From assembly GCA_003990745.1 (NCBI GenBank), contig RBNI01001949.1, positions 1 to 20,260 on the forward strand: a DNA stretch of 20,260 bases, given 5' to 3'. The notes under the pieces are model-generated. The model ran no database searches. It was not told the DNA's origin and saw only the letters and a list, made by a program, of their open reading frames with translations. This document shows, in pieces, positions 1 to 9,440 of the stretch (the first letter of the stretch is position 1; every line of letters begins with the position of its first letter). The translations under genes were made by a program, and so were the position numbers. This DNA comes from Jimgerdemannia flammicorona. Lineage: Eukaryota; Mucoromycota; Endogonomycetes; Endogonales; Endogonaceae.

Positions 1-1440
1 TATCAGCTTATGCAATATCAATAATATAACAAAATCTTATTTTTATAATACTTTGGCAGATATAGTAAATAGCAGTATAAATTTATCTACTGAATTCTCT
101 TTAAAAGAAATATCTAGTCTGAGGTTGGTTCTAATAATTATATTTAATAGTACTCTTTTAGAACTCAAATATTTAGCTTTACTTAATAGATTACTATCTA
201 TCTGATATTACTCAGAAAACTTCAAAGCAGCTTGCCTAATATATATCTTTTTGAGCAAAAGCAGAATAATAACCTGAGCAGCTATAATAAATTATTAATT
301 ACATATATCTATAAGTTACTAGAAATTCTAATAGAAATTTCTATAGATTTTCTGACTAGTAGCTATAGTTACTCAAAGTGGTATAAATATATATAGATAT
401 ACTCAGTATACTATATTTAGTTATAGCCTCAAATATATATAAATACTCTCTATACTGAGTGTGTTGTATGTAACCTCAGCTCTACTTTTTTCAAATATAA
501 GAATAAAGCAGTATTCTTATTACAGAACCTATAGACCTGACTTTTTAATAATTCTGAGTCTAATTAACTTAGAATATAAGTATAATATCCCTATCAGTAT
601 AAGAATCTAAAAGTACATAATATCTGGACTCTGCCTCAATAGAAAATTGGAACTCTTTCTCATAAGAACTCAGAACTTAGGACTAATAGTCAGTTTGATT
701 ATCTACAATATATTAATTCTATTGATATATAGTTTATTATAATTTGATAGTAGTAGAATTTACTCTCTATTCATAAGCAATCTTTTTTTAAGAATCTACT
801 ACAGATAATCAAAATCAGTTAATATTGATAATATTGTTAGTAATAGTCAAAAAGTACTTTTACTCTGGATATTCTCCAGACTCAAGCTGAAGAACTCAAT
901 AGAATCATTATCAAGTAGACCAAAACTTATACCAGCTAAGAGAAGTTTGACAAACTCAATAATAAAATCATTCAAAAAGTATTTAACATCTTTCTTATAC
1001 TTAACAAAGAAGTCTCCTACTTCTGAACTTAAGGAAGAATTCAACAAGCTAGTTGGTAGACACTTTTATAAGAAATATATATAAGAATCTATTGAGGCTA
1101 CAAGTGAACATTTCCTGAACCTCCTTTCTAATAATTACTACTATAAAGTCAAGGCCTTCCTGAACTATAAGAGATACTATACCTATTAAAAGAAATCTCA
1201 CTTCTATTATCAAATTCTCTATATACAAGTAAGAATAATTCAGCAATAAGAACTATAAGCTACTGAATCTAATAAGGTCTCTACTATATCATTTAGATCT
1301 AGGAGGATAATTGAAGAGATATTTGAACCTAATATTGGTGGCCCCAGTACTACTATTATAGAATCACCACCAAGGATATCAATTCTATCAAAAATTACAG
1401 AATATCTGACAGTTACTCTATTAAGATCATCAGTCTATAA
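1..1440 (+). repeat. CpG-free AT-rich relic, probably mutated transposon DNA
   Basis: I found no CpG from the window edge to about position 1459. Plus-strand frames stay readable over long stretches if TAA/TAG are taken as former CAA/CAG codons. One frame from about 809 to 1500 has only about four such stops after position 899; an overlapping frame (about 850-1070) reads as a charged, coiled-coil-like peptide. This is the same decay pattern as in the recognisable retrotransposon relic at 3500-5755, so I infer an old element. No protein domain could be identified. The minus-strand open frames here (847-1047, 1049-1246) are shadows. Confidence 0.5.
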
Positions 1441-1471
1441 GCTCACCCACCTCTGTAAGCGCACAACCTCC

Positions 1472-1624
1472 AAGCCACAGAAATCACACATCACCCTCTT
1501 AACAAGCCACTGAAATCACACGTTACCTCCGAACGAATCAGGAAATCACCTGTGCGATCACGAAGCTGAGTCAAACAGAAGTCACAGCACACAAAGCTGA
1601 GTCAATACGAAGTCACAGAACACA
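1472..1624 (+). promoter_or_regulatory. Upstream repeats with TGAGTCA (bZIP-type) sites
   Basis: Two sets of direct repeats lie just upstream of the ATG at 1637. A 19-bp pair is at 1472-1490 and 1504-1522 (AAGCCAC-A/T-GAAATCACAC core). A 31-bp tandem pair is at 1562-1592 and 1593-1623, each with GCTGAGTCA (1565-1573, 1596-1604). TGAGTCA/TGACTCA is the known Gcn4/AP-1 bZIP consensus. The reverse complement TGACTCAGC recurs in the LTR-like segment downstream (2903-2911, and with one mismatch at 2966-2974). Regulation by a bZIP factor is inference; the repeats are directly visible. Confidence 0.5.
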
Positions 1625-1636
1625 AGGTTCACACAA

Positions 1637-2839
1637 ATGGAATCTTACCAATCAAGAACAGATGCATATATACTGAGCCCTGAGATGTGTCGAGACAGAG
1701 AACCAAAACAAATAACAACTACAACTTCCAAACACACAACTATGACCACCGAGATCTACAACTGCATCCACGCTGACATTTGGAATGCCATTGTCAACCG
1801 AGCCACACCCCCTCTACCCCTTATGAATATCTATAGCCTCGCACCCCTCTACTTCGTGGAAGCCCGATGGAATGCCCTGAACATGCTTAACGAGGCCCAC
1901 CGGATCGGACAAATCTCAAGCTACTACCAGATCGGCCACCTCCTGGAAGACATGGTCAAACACCACCAGGATACAGACATTACCCAGATGTCTCAACACC
2001 AAAAGCTCATCGCCCGCAAACACCGAGAACTCTTCTACGAGTACAGCACCTTCATTCCCCGCCTCCGAGTTACTACCAGCGAAATGGTTGCTACCCTGTC
2101 CTACGGCCAAATCGATAATATGATACAAGAACTCAACCACAAGTATCTCAAGTATGTTCAGACTACCGACAGAATCTTCCCGCACCCCGACAACCATATC
2201 CTGCAAATGCCCCAAGTTGGATATACCATAAAGGACATCTACGATATAATCAACTTTGATGAAGACGAAGCAGAAGACAATGATCCCTCTGACACCAACA
2301 TGACCTCAAGCCAAGGATCTCTACCAACCCTGATCACGCCGCCAACCTTGCCAATGAACTTACAACAGTTCATAACCACATACGAGACTTATTGGGACAA
2401 TGACCACTGACATGAATACCAACCTGCATTCACCCCCGATTACTTCAACTACAACGAAGAGACCAGAGAACACAACCTGTACCTTCAAACAACCCTCGAG
2501 ATCGAACCAACAACTCCACCACCTGAGTATGAGCGACATGAACCACAGCCGCCAGCTTACTACAACCCCATGACTCATAGTGCTGTAACCTATAGAAGGT
2601 ATACAGACAGCGAATCCGATGAAAGCAAAGACAGCACACCCCTCCTTCGCCCACCAACACCTTATCCAGCATACAAGACAGATGATGCTATCCTGTGGGA
2701 CGGAGACGAAGTTCCAATGTATTATTACCTCAGCCAACAAGGAGAAGTAATCCGCGAACCACTCTTCCTAGATGACTACTTTATCAGAGATGATGTCATT
2801 GATGGTGATATCATCGAAGACTACCCAGACAGCGTGTAA
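1637..2839 (+). CDS. Unrecognised 400-codon reading frame interrupted by one in-frame TGA
   Basis: Translation from the ATG at 1637 stays open for 257 codons to a TGA at 2408-2410 (context CAC TGA CAT). It then continues in the same frame for 142 more codons to TAA at 2837-2839. Composition and style continue across the TGA, so this was probably one 400-residue protein. The N-terminal two thirds is mixed and probably helical, without signal peptide or membrane segment. From about residue 217 it becomes acidic. After the TGA it is rich in Pro, Tyr, Asp and Glu, with PPPEY (residues 294-298) and PPAY (305-308), two PPxY motifs of the kind bound by Nedd4/Rsp5 WW domains. The TGA may be a CGA-to-TGA transition or a readthrough stop (UGA followed by C is a leaky context). 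It lies directly against an LTR-like segment, so I infer it belongs to a retroelement. I do not recognise the family. Confidence 0.55.
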
Positions 2840-2880
2840 ACCTATAAATAGACTAGCAGTTATAGTATAGTTAGATTAGC

Positions 2881-2974
2881 CTTGTACGACGTGACTGTGA
2901 ACTGACTCAGCAGTCAGACGATCTCTTGACATGTCAGATCACACTTGTACTACGTGACTGCATTCCGACTCAGC
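2881..2974 (+). repeat. Duplicated 31-bp U3 element with TGACTCA
   Basis: Copies at 2881-2911 and 2944-2974 share CTTGTAC-G/T-ACGTGACTG and end in GACTCAGCA. The first copy contains a perfect TGACTCA and is part of a 6+4+6 inverted repeat (CTGACT-CAGC-AGTCAG, 2902-2917). The second has CGACTCA. A duplicated block about 60-150 bp upstream of a TATA box is typical of an LTR enhancer; this function is inferred. Confidence 0.5.
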
Positions 2975-3028
2975 AAAGCACTTAGTGCTACATCCATATC
3001 TAGCATAGCCCAGATAGCCCCTCACTAG

Positions 3029-3036
3029 TATAAATA
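3029..3036 (+). promoter_or_regulatory. TATA box of the LTR-like promoter
   Basis: TATAAATA is followed by a run of C/T (CCCCCTCCCCCAGACC), with transcription expected to begin roughly 25-35 bp downstream near 3060. It is the best TATA match in the non-degraded part of the left island and is correctly placed relative to the AATAAA at 3153-3158. Confidence 0.5.
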
Positions 3037-3152
3037 CCCCCTCCCCCAGACCTCAGAATCTCAGATCTGAACAATCCGAACACAACTTCTGAGCACTTCC
3101 CACAATACCCCTTCACACAACTACTCCTAGTATAGCAATATCATGAATAACG

Positions 3153-3158
3153 AATAAA
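3153..3158 (+). terminator. Polyadenylation signal AATAAA in LTR R/U5
   Basis: AATAAA is followed by an A/T-rich tract (CCTATTTAATAACCC). With the TATA box about 120 bp upstream it would define a short R region. Role inferred from position. Confidence 0.35.
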
Positions 3159-4539
3159 CCTATTTAATAACCCACAACCCACTCTTAAGTAAATCTGCTC
3201 CCTGTTAGGTCCTACTCCTAACCCCATCACGAAATTTCCTAATTGGGTATTGTCTGCAGCGATACGCCAATTCAACTAAGCTGGTCTTAGTTTCTTGAAC
3301 TTCCTGAAATATGGAAAATCCTGAACATCCAGAACTAGTCCAAAAAAGGACTTTGGTTGAGACGTCAACCCGATCTTGAAATCAATAAGCGTAGAGGACA
3401 TACTCCATACGAAATTGATCTTGACCATAAGAAAACGGTCTTCCAGAATATCCAGAACTTCTAGAAAACCCTTCCAGAACTACGTAACGGTTACCCTAAA
3501 AAGCAACCCTCTTACAACCTCAGTAATATATATATAGAAGAATCAACTCCAAATCATAATTGATATACTATAACAACAGAAGAAGAACCCCAATTATCTC
3601 ACTAAACAGATAATATAGATAGCAGAATAACATTAATAGATGATAAGATAGTAGTACTAACTGATTAAGTAGCTATACTTACTCAAGCTCTTCATCTCAG
3701 TATTGAAATAAACAAACCCACAAAAGGCCTCTACCTCACACTATATAAAAATAAAGTAGACTAAGTAACAATATTTATAAGATAAGTTAACATCAATTAT
3801 ATATTATATCAATAGATGAAATAACAATCAGAACTCAGATAGTACTCTCAACTATAATTAGTACTATAAGATTAATGATCTCTATATAACTGTAGACTTA
3901 TAAGTAGAGAAAGTCACCACCCACTTTATAGATACAGCTATCTAGTAGTGGCACAATCTACCAATATACCCTCTTACCTGAGAAACCTGTGCTAAAATCA
4001 ATGTAAGTGAAGGAAATGATGATCATCCTGACTATAAAGCCTATTTAGCTACTATGGGCCTAAAGAAACTAATTATCCAATAGTTCTGCAGCTCTGTCTA
4101 CTTTACTAAAGCCAGAACTAAGCTCAAGAACCTTCAATTCTATAATAATAGAAAAGAAGATCTTAAAGCATTTGCTATAAAACTAGAGACTCTTCTGAAC
4201 ACTATAAGAGCAAAATATAGCTAATAAGAATAAACTATAAATGGAACCTGAGCTGCCTACTTCTTCAATATTATCTCTGGATAGTTATCAGAAAAAATTT
4301 ATAAATAAAAATGACTCTATAATTGCCCATATGAATAATAGTGCCTAGAATAAGCCATCACTAGAGCATATATCTTCCTTATAGTCCAAAGACTAAGAGA
4401 CAATAGAAAAAACAATAAAGAAGACATATGATATCAATTTGAGAAGAAGTATAAATTCTGAAATGAGTTCTCAAGACTATAAGATGGATTCAAAAAACTA
4501 TCTAATAAGAAAATAAAAGAACTTATAAAGAAAGGAGTA

Positions 4540-4581
4540 TATTTCTACTGTAAAAAGAAAGGACACATATTCTGTAAATAC
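4540..4581 (+). other. Decayed CCHC zinc knuckle
   Basis: In the gag frame the spacing is exactly X-2-C-4-H-4-X: Cys codon at 4549, His at 4564, and Tyr codons (TAT at 4540, TAC at 4579) exactly where the first and last Cys of CX2CX4HX4C belong. Both are explained by TGT/TGC to TAT/TAC, a G-to-A change at TpG. The intervening KKKGHIF is typical of retroelement nucleocapsids. Zinc and RNA binding would be lost. Confidence 0.75.
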
Positions 4582-5402
4582 TCTGATAAGAAGACCAATA
4601 TGAATAAAGAACTATCCTTCTTATACTGTTACTATAATGAGTAATGATCTCAAAGGAATCTTTAAAAAAAATCAAGATTAAGAGATTCCACATTATTGCA
4701 AAAATCTCAGATAAAGTATATGAATCTAATACTAGCTATAATCTCTACTCTAGTATAGAAGTAATTATTAAATCAGGCAAGTAAGCAACTATTAGTACAG
4801 ATGTTAGAATAAAAGTTCTCAAAGAAACTTATATACATATATCTACCTTATAGAAAGGAGTAGTCTGATCAAGAAAGAGAAACTCTATATAGCTAGAAAA
4901 GTTGTAGATCAAGATTTCAAAGGTGAAATCAAAGTTCTCCTATATAATACTAGATAGAATATAGTTGAAATTATATATGAAAAATGAATCATTCAAGTCA
5001 TCATTGAGATAATATATAATAACTAAGTTGAAGAAAAAAATAAACTATCACTCTCTAATAGAGGAGAAAAGCCTTCAGATTAATATAAAAGCATCTTAAT
5101 AAGGTCAAAGAGAAGACTAAGATACAGAAGATTATTTATATTAAAGAACTTCAAGACTAAGATCAGAAATAGTACCAATGTATTATTGATAGATATATCT
5201 CTATAGAATGATATCCTTACAGAATCAAGATATACTATTTCAAGCATATTAAAGAATATATTATATATATCCTTAAATCCAAGAAGTATAAGCCAACTAT
5301 CTCAGAATGATGGAATAAAGAATCAAGAACATCAATGATAAAGATAAAGAGACATAATATTAGAAATAAGAGACTATTATATAAATAATTGCTATCTGAT
5401 AA

Positions 5403-5755
5403 GAAGATAATACAGAATATATCCACCTTCAAGAAAAAATTGAAGGAAATTCTGTTGAAGTCCTTATCAACAGTGGAGCAAGTAAGTACTACCTTAATAA
5501 AGAAACTACTGATAAATTCCACCTCAAGATACAGAGGAACCCAGAAGGAAATATTACTAGATTTAGAAATAAAATAATATAGAAACTCTCTAAGATATAT
5601 AAGAATACACTTCTATAACTTGGAAATTATACTATAAGACAAACCTTCTACATCACACATCTCTTTAAATATAACCTCATCTTCAGAAAATCCTGACTCA
5701 CTTAGGAAAATTTCTATATCAATTAGTGAACCAATATAATCTCTATAGAAGATAT
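5403..5755 (+). pseudogene. Decayed retroelement aspartic protease
   Basis: The frame starting at 5403 reads through VEVLINSGASKYYLN (active-site loop from 5454), where retropepsins have D-S/T-G. The catalytic Asp codon is AAC (Asn), consistent with GAC to AAC at a former CpG. Downstream, about 5675-5730, the C-terminal Ty3-type segment is recognisable (LIFRKS-stop-LT...), where the family has L-x-G-x-x-W-L followed by N-P-x-I-x-W. The Gly is Arg (GGA to AGA) and the Trp codons are stops. All differences noted are transitions. Identification rests on motif order and spacing. Confidence 0.7.
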
Positions 5756-5756
5756 T

Positions 5757-6373
5757 AGGTTATAACCTAGACCAGTCAATCCTCAAGTTCAACCCTATCA
5801 CTCAGTGAGTATAGACCCTATGATCCCTCCATCCAAGTCTCTCAGCATCTATTAATGAACTCAGATATTCAACTTTCTCTCAGACTTCTATACTACTACT
5901 CCTATTAGTTATCTCTCTTTCCCCATTAGTCCTGTCTATCTTCCTATTATATATTATATGAAGTCTCCACCTAGACAGTCAATCCCTGCCTCTACCAATA
6001 CTCTAGACTCTTATAGTTCTTAAATTCATTCCACTCTCTCTCCCCTTTCTGCTGGACAGTAACATGATCCAACAGTCAAGAGTCTCTAGCCTAGTCTCTT
6101 CCAAACTCCCCACACTACTCTGCTCCCCTAATATCCAATGTCTCAATATTCCCCTCACCCTTTCTAACCAGAATGCCCACATGTCCTTACCATATAGTCA
6201 CACCACTCTATTTCTTTGTCTAGTCTAGAATATCCAAGTCTCTATTATACTTAACATCCTATTAAGAACAAATATATATCCAGTCCCTTCAGTCAACTGA
6301 AGATATTTCAATACCTCACTACTCCTTGTAGCCCATTGATATTTAAAGAGAAGATTCTAGTTATATTGTTCAT
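5757..6373 (-). pseudogene. LINE ORF2 APE-type endonuclease domain, riddled with stops
   Basis: From an ATG at 6373-6371 a single minus-strand frame runs about 205 codons with roughly 20-25 stop codons but no obvious frameshift. Signature blocks are in the right order: IFSLNINGL at the N-terminus (SLNINGL 6349-6329; the family has S-x-N-x-N-G-L), a segment ending in CYCPAERGERVE (about 6068-6030; family motif Y-x-P, then R), and LGGDF (GGDF 5971-5960; family motif G-D-F-N). The enzyme nicks target DNA for target-primed reverse transcription. Most stops are TAA/TAG where Gln would fit or TGA where Arg/Trp would fit. Clade (for example Tad1- or L1-like) cannot be decided without the reverse transcriptase. 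Confidence 0.7.
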
Positions 6374-7587
6374 ATTGAATAATGTTTTTTAAAGAACAGC
6401 TGTCTACTCTACAATTCTATACTCACTACATCACCAGCAATATCTAGGTTCCTTTCTGTTTTAAGCTTATCTACCTCTCTCTGCTGAGCCTCTAATATCT
6501 CTAATCTCCTGACTATCAGTACTATCTACTGCTTCTATATCTGTTTGGTACTTCTCACACACTACCTACCACTTTGCCAGCCTCTTTCTCAGGTCCCACA
6601 AGTATACTGCCCATTCATTTGCAATTGCCAGAAGTGCTGCCTCTCTGTCATCATCCACTTAATATACCTCAGTCTTCAGCAAGCCACCATTATCTCATCC
6701 CAGAGTTTCCACAGCACCTTCTTACCTAACAGAATTTTACCCCAGTATCTCTCACTCAGTACCTGAAAGTCCTCTCCCCCCAGCTCCTTAGCTGCCACAT
6801 TCACCAGTATTTCCACAGCTATTTCTTCTTATCAACAGTCTCCTCTACTCTCTGGGTCACTCTCTTCTTCCCTTCCACCTGCCCTCCCTCTGCATTCATC
6901 CTTACTGACTTGTCCCAATTCTTCTTCAGTACATTCTACAGTTCATCATCACCTTCAGCCCCTGCTGGCACTCTATACTGAGGGTGCTCCTCCTCAACTA
7001 TCTTCTCATCTTTCATGACTATATTCTATCCTGAGCATCCACTCTCTCCCAGGGTCTTCTTTGGTGCCATACTCTTCTCTTCTGCTCAGATACTTGTCTA
7101 TAATCTAATATCTTTAGTGGCAATCCCCCCCTCTGCCCTCCCTCTCAACTTTGCCAACAGATTCTTCTAAATATACCTTCTCTGTACCCTCTCTCAGACT
7201 GCCTAATCCAGCTATACTTTCTTACTATTTATGATCTCTACTACCATCTTGGTCTCAAACTCTTTTCAGACCAATCTCCTCCTCTCAATAGTCTCAGCCA
7301 GATCTCAATACCTCCAGCAAGTTCTCTTCTTCCTCTAGCATCTCTTTCACTCTCACTCCATAGATCTCTATTTGAGGACTGCTGGCCAGTCTCTCACTTT
7401 TTCCCATATTCTCCTTGTCTGTCAGCTATACTCTGACATCCACATCTTCTGTCCTGAACTCTGTACCTTCTCAGACCCAAAACCCAACATCCACAATATC
7501 TCTATACTCTTTGACAGCCTCTACAATCAACTCCCTAGCTATCTTCTTTAACACTGTAGGTATATCCACCACTGTTAACTACACTAC

Positions 7588-8217
7588 TTAGGGTCTCAGT
7601 ATAAGCACTGAGCTATGGGAATTACCACTCCCCCCCACTACTACTCTCTTCTCCATCACTTCTAGCAGTATATCCTTCTTCTTAAAGCCTATCTCTACTC
7701 CTTTCAGACTTTTCAAAAATTTCACCAAGGCTGTTCCCTTCACCTTCTGGACCAGAAGCCTTAGAATTATCTGTACTATTACTACTAAGCCCCAGAAATA
7801 TAATGTGACAGCAAAGTCTGATCTTGATTTCTTGAGTAACAGTATCACTACTGGGTCTGTTACACTATCTATCAGGTCTCTAAGCCTCATGTCCACTTCT
7901 TGTCCAGATCTACCATCAACTATCATATTTGGATTTTTTTTCAGATTGGCAGTCTTCTTACTATTAGTAGTCCTGCTCTCTCTAGCTACTACTCTCCCAG
8001 CCTCACTGCTCTCACTGCCATAGGCCACTCTACCAGGCTCTGCAGCCCTTGCTATCTCTTTGTCCTTCTTTAGCCAATCCTTTAATTCAGTCAATAAATA
8101 TCCCTTCTTTATCTTATCAGTAAAGCTCATCCTCTTGGGCTCCTGCCTTCTAGCTCTAGCTCCATTTCTTCCACTTTCTCTTCTATCTACAAGAGAGCCC
8201 AGCAGACTCTCTCCCAA
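7588..8217 (-). pseudogene. LINE ORF1, readable N-terminal part
   Basis: 209 codons are open on the minus strand, starting at a TTG, so this is not a real start. Upstream the same frame continues across two TAG codons (8239-8244) to about 8320, where a readable acidic N-terminus lies. The product is strongly basic and charged (RRESGRNGARARRQEPKRM near the start). The TAA at 7588-7590 is followed by further readable sequence (TVVDIPTVLKKIARELIVEA) with occasional stops and a frame change near 7260, continuing towards 6400. That matches the position and character of a LINE ORF1 nucleic-acid-binding protein upstream of ORF2. No zinc knuckle or RRM was made out. Family unknown; assignment rests on the endonuclease following it. 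Confidence 0.5.
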
Positions 8218-8320
8218 GCTATGACTTCTTTTTACATACTACTAGTTAAATACACTAGAGCTGCCCTGCTCAGCATGTACTTCAGAATACTCATCAGTTG
8301 TTATATTGCTAATATATACC

Positions 8321-9440
8321 TATTCTCTAGAAATGATATCATGAGTGTTGCCAGAAGTTTGTATAATCTAAATATTATCAGAGAAAGGATTGAGTAGACT
8401 GGTTCTCTATAACTCATTAGACTTACGTATGTGACTAGTTGTGACTGGTTTCTGAATTTATATGAGATTTCTTAATAAGATAAGATATAATAATACTACT
8501 GCTATTAAGTAAAATAGTTTTAGTTTTTTTAAAAGAAAGTAACTAAGACTGATAATTCTGGCAGGTCTAAAGTAACTTAAAGAGATATTTGTAGGTTTAA
8601 GTATTTTTGAAAGAATTCTAAGAGAAAATATTCAAAACTTTATTTAAGCAAAGAATAAGGATATTTATATAGAATCTGAAAGAAAGATACAAAAGGATCT
8701 TAGAAAAGAAGAGAAAAACCAAGTAATAGATTCTTGGCAAAGATAATTAATAGAATTTTACAATGTTCCAAAAGGTTCTATAACTAGCTAAGATAAGATA
8801 CTTAGTACTGAGAGAAGACAAAAATGTTCTAGTAATGTCTTAGTACTAAGAGACATTCAGAAGATACTAGAACTAGTAGAATATTTAAGAAAAGATAAGA
8901 AAAAACTAGAAAAAAGATGTAAAAAAATAATAAGACTAAGATATGACTGTGAAATTGTTACAGTATCAGTTACTTATTTCAAATAGAATGCTATTTCAAT
9001 GGTGGCTAAGACTTGCTACAGCAGGTTCTTTATTCAGTAAATATATAGCCCTCAGGGCTTTAAAAACTGCAGCCTTAATATCTTTAGCAAATCTACACAA
9101 AATCTATACTGAATCTGGACAAATTGTACAGTAGAATACTATGTACAGAATTTTGCATAATATCTAGCACTATATTTTTACTTTATGCAAATTCTTTGCA
9201 AAACTTTATACTGATTATATGTAATATTATCTTGTATATAATATGTATATAATTATCCAGCACTAATTTAGCACAAAATAATTCTTTGCAAAATCTATAC
9301 AAAATTTTGCACCATATTTAAGTCAGTACTGAATCTGATGCATCCTACACACATTTTGTACAAAGCTCTATACTGAGTATATACTGAATGCAGATTCCAC
9401 ACACACTATGCATAAGAATATTTTTCAGATGCTCGTCTGA
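8321..9440. other. AT-rich gene-free stretch, unidentified
   Basis: One CpG was seen near 8425, otherwise none until about 9434. A 63-codon plus frame at 8943-9134 has no recognisable domain. Between 9140 and 9420 there are recurring short motifs, such as ATTCTTTGCAAAA (about 9190 and 9281) and TACTGAATCTG (about 9108 and 9333). This may include the LINE 5' untranslated region and other old repeats. I see no gene. Confidence 0.4.

Larger units (their letters stand above)
2840..3240 (+). mobile_element. LTR-like segment (U3-R-U5 organisation)
   Basis: Evidence is the order of signals: duplicated upstream elements (2881-2974), a TATA box (3029-3036), a C-rich stretch, a polyadenylation signal AATAAA (3153-3158), a small inverted repeat (GTTAGG...CCTAAC, near 3205-3223), then a sequence around 3243-3267 that resembles a primer-binding region, and then a gag-like frame. 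That is the arrangement of a 5' LTR. The exact ends are not established: a TGT at 2835 overlaps the stop of the preceding frame, and a CA end lies near 3225-3230. No second LTR copy or target-site duplication is in the window. The LTR could instead begin near 1440 and contain the 400-codon frame within its U3. Confidence 0.45.
3311..5755 (+). pseudogene. Ty3/gypsy-type gag-protease relic
   Basis: A degraded retrotransposon polyprotein in pieces. A frame from about 3363 to 3770 crosses from normal composition into CpG-free DNA. A shift near 3770-3785 leads to a gag-like frame running to the stop at 4648-4650, with stops almost all at TAA/TAG where Gln fits, for example before 'WHNLPIYPLT' (about 3955-3978). 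A nucleocapsid-type knuckle follows at 4540-4581, then a weakly readable linker, then an aspartic protease (about 5403-5755). Gag packages the RNA and the protease cleaves the polyprotein. No reverse transcriptase, RNase H or integrase follows; the relic stops at a junction with a minus-strand LINE. Several small indels and dozens of C-to-T/G-to-A changes make it non-functional. The 95-residue minus ORF at 5235-5522 and the plus ORF at 5389-5577 are shadows. Confidence 0.75.
5755..8320 (-). mobile_element. Truncated LINE (non-LTR retrotransposon) relic
   Basis: Read on the minus strand from about 8320 down to 5755, this is ORF1 followed by the endonuclease part of ORF2. Reverse transcriptase, which should follow, is absent because the relic ends at the gypsy junction. 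This is unusual: ordinary LINE truncation removes the 5' end, whereas here the 5' part is kept and the 3' part lost, so a later deletion or rearrangement is the likely cause. No CpG was seen in the whole relic. The pyrimidine-rich plus strand between 5800 and 8200 is the complement of this purine-rich coding strand. Confidence 0.7.

Noticed and set aside
1916..2740. Minus-strand ORFs of 75-126 codons
   Set aside because: Antisense shadows of the plus-strand 400-codon frame, with no domain.
6545..6766. Plus-strand ORF of 73 codons rich in Leu/Ser/Pro
   Set aside because: Complement of the LINE ORF1 3' part; no independent support.
7805..8023. Plus-strand ORF of 72 codons
   Set aside because: Antisense to the open LINE ORF1 segment.
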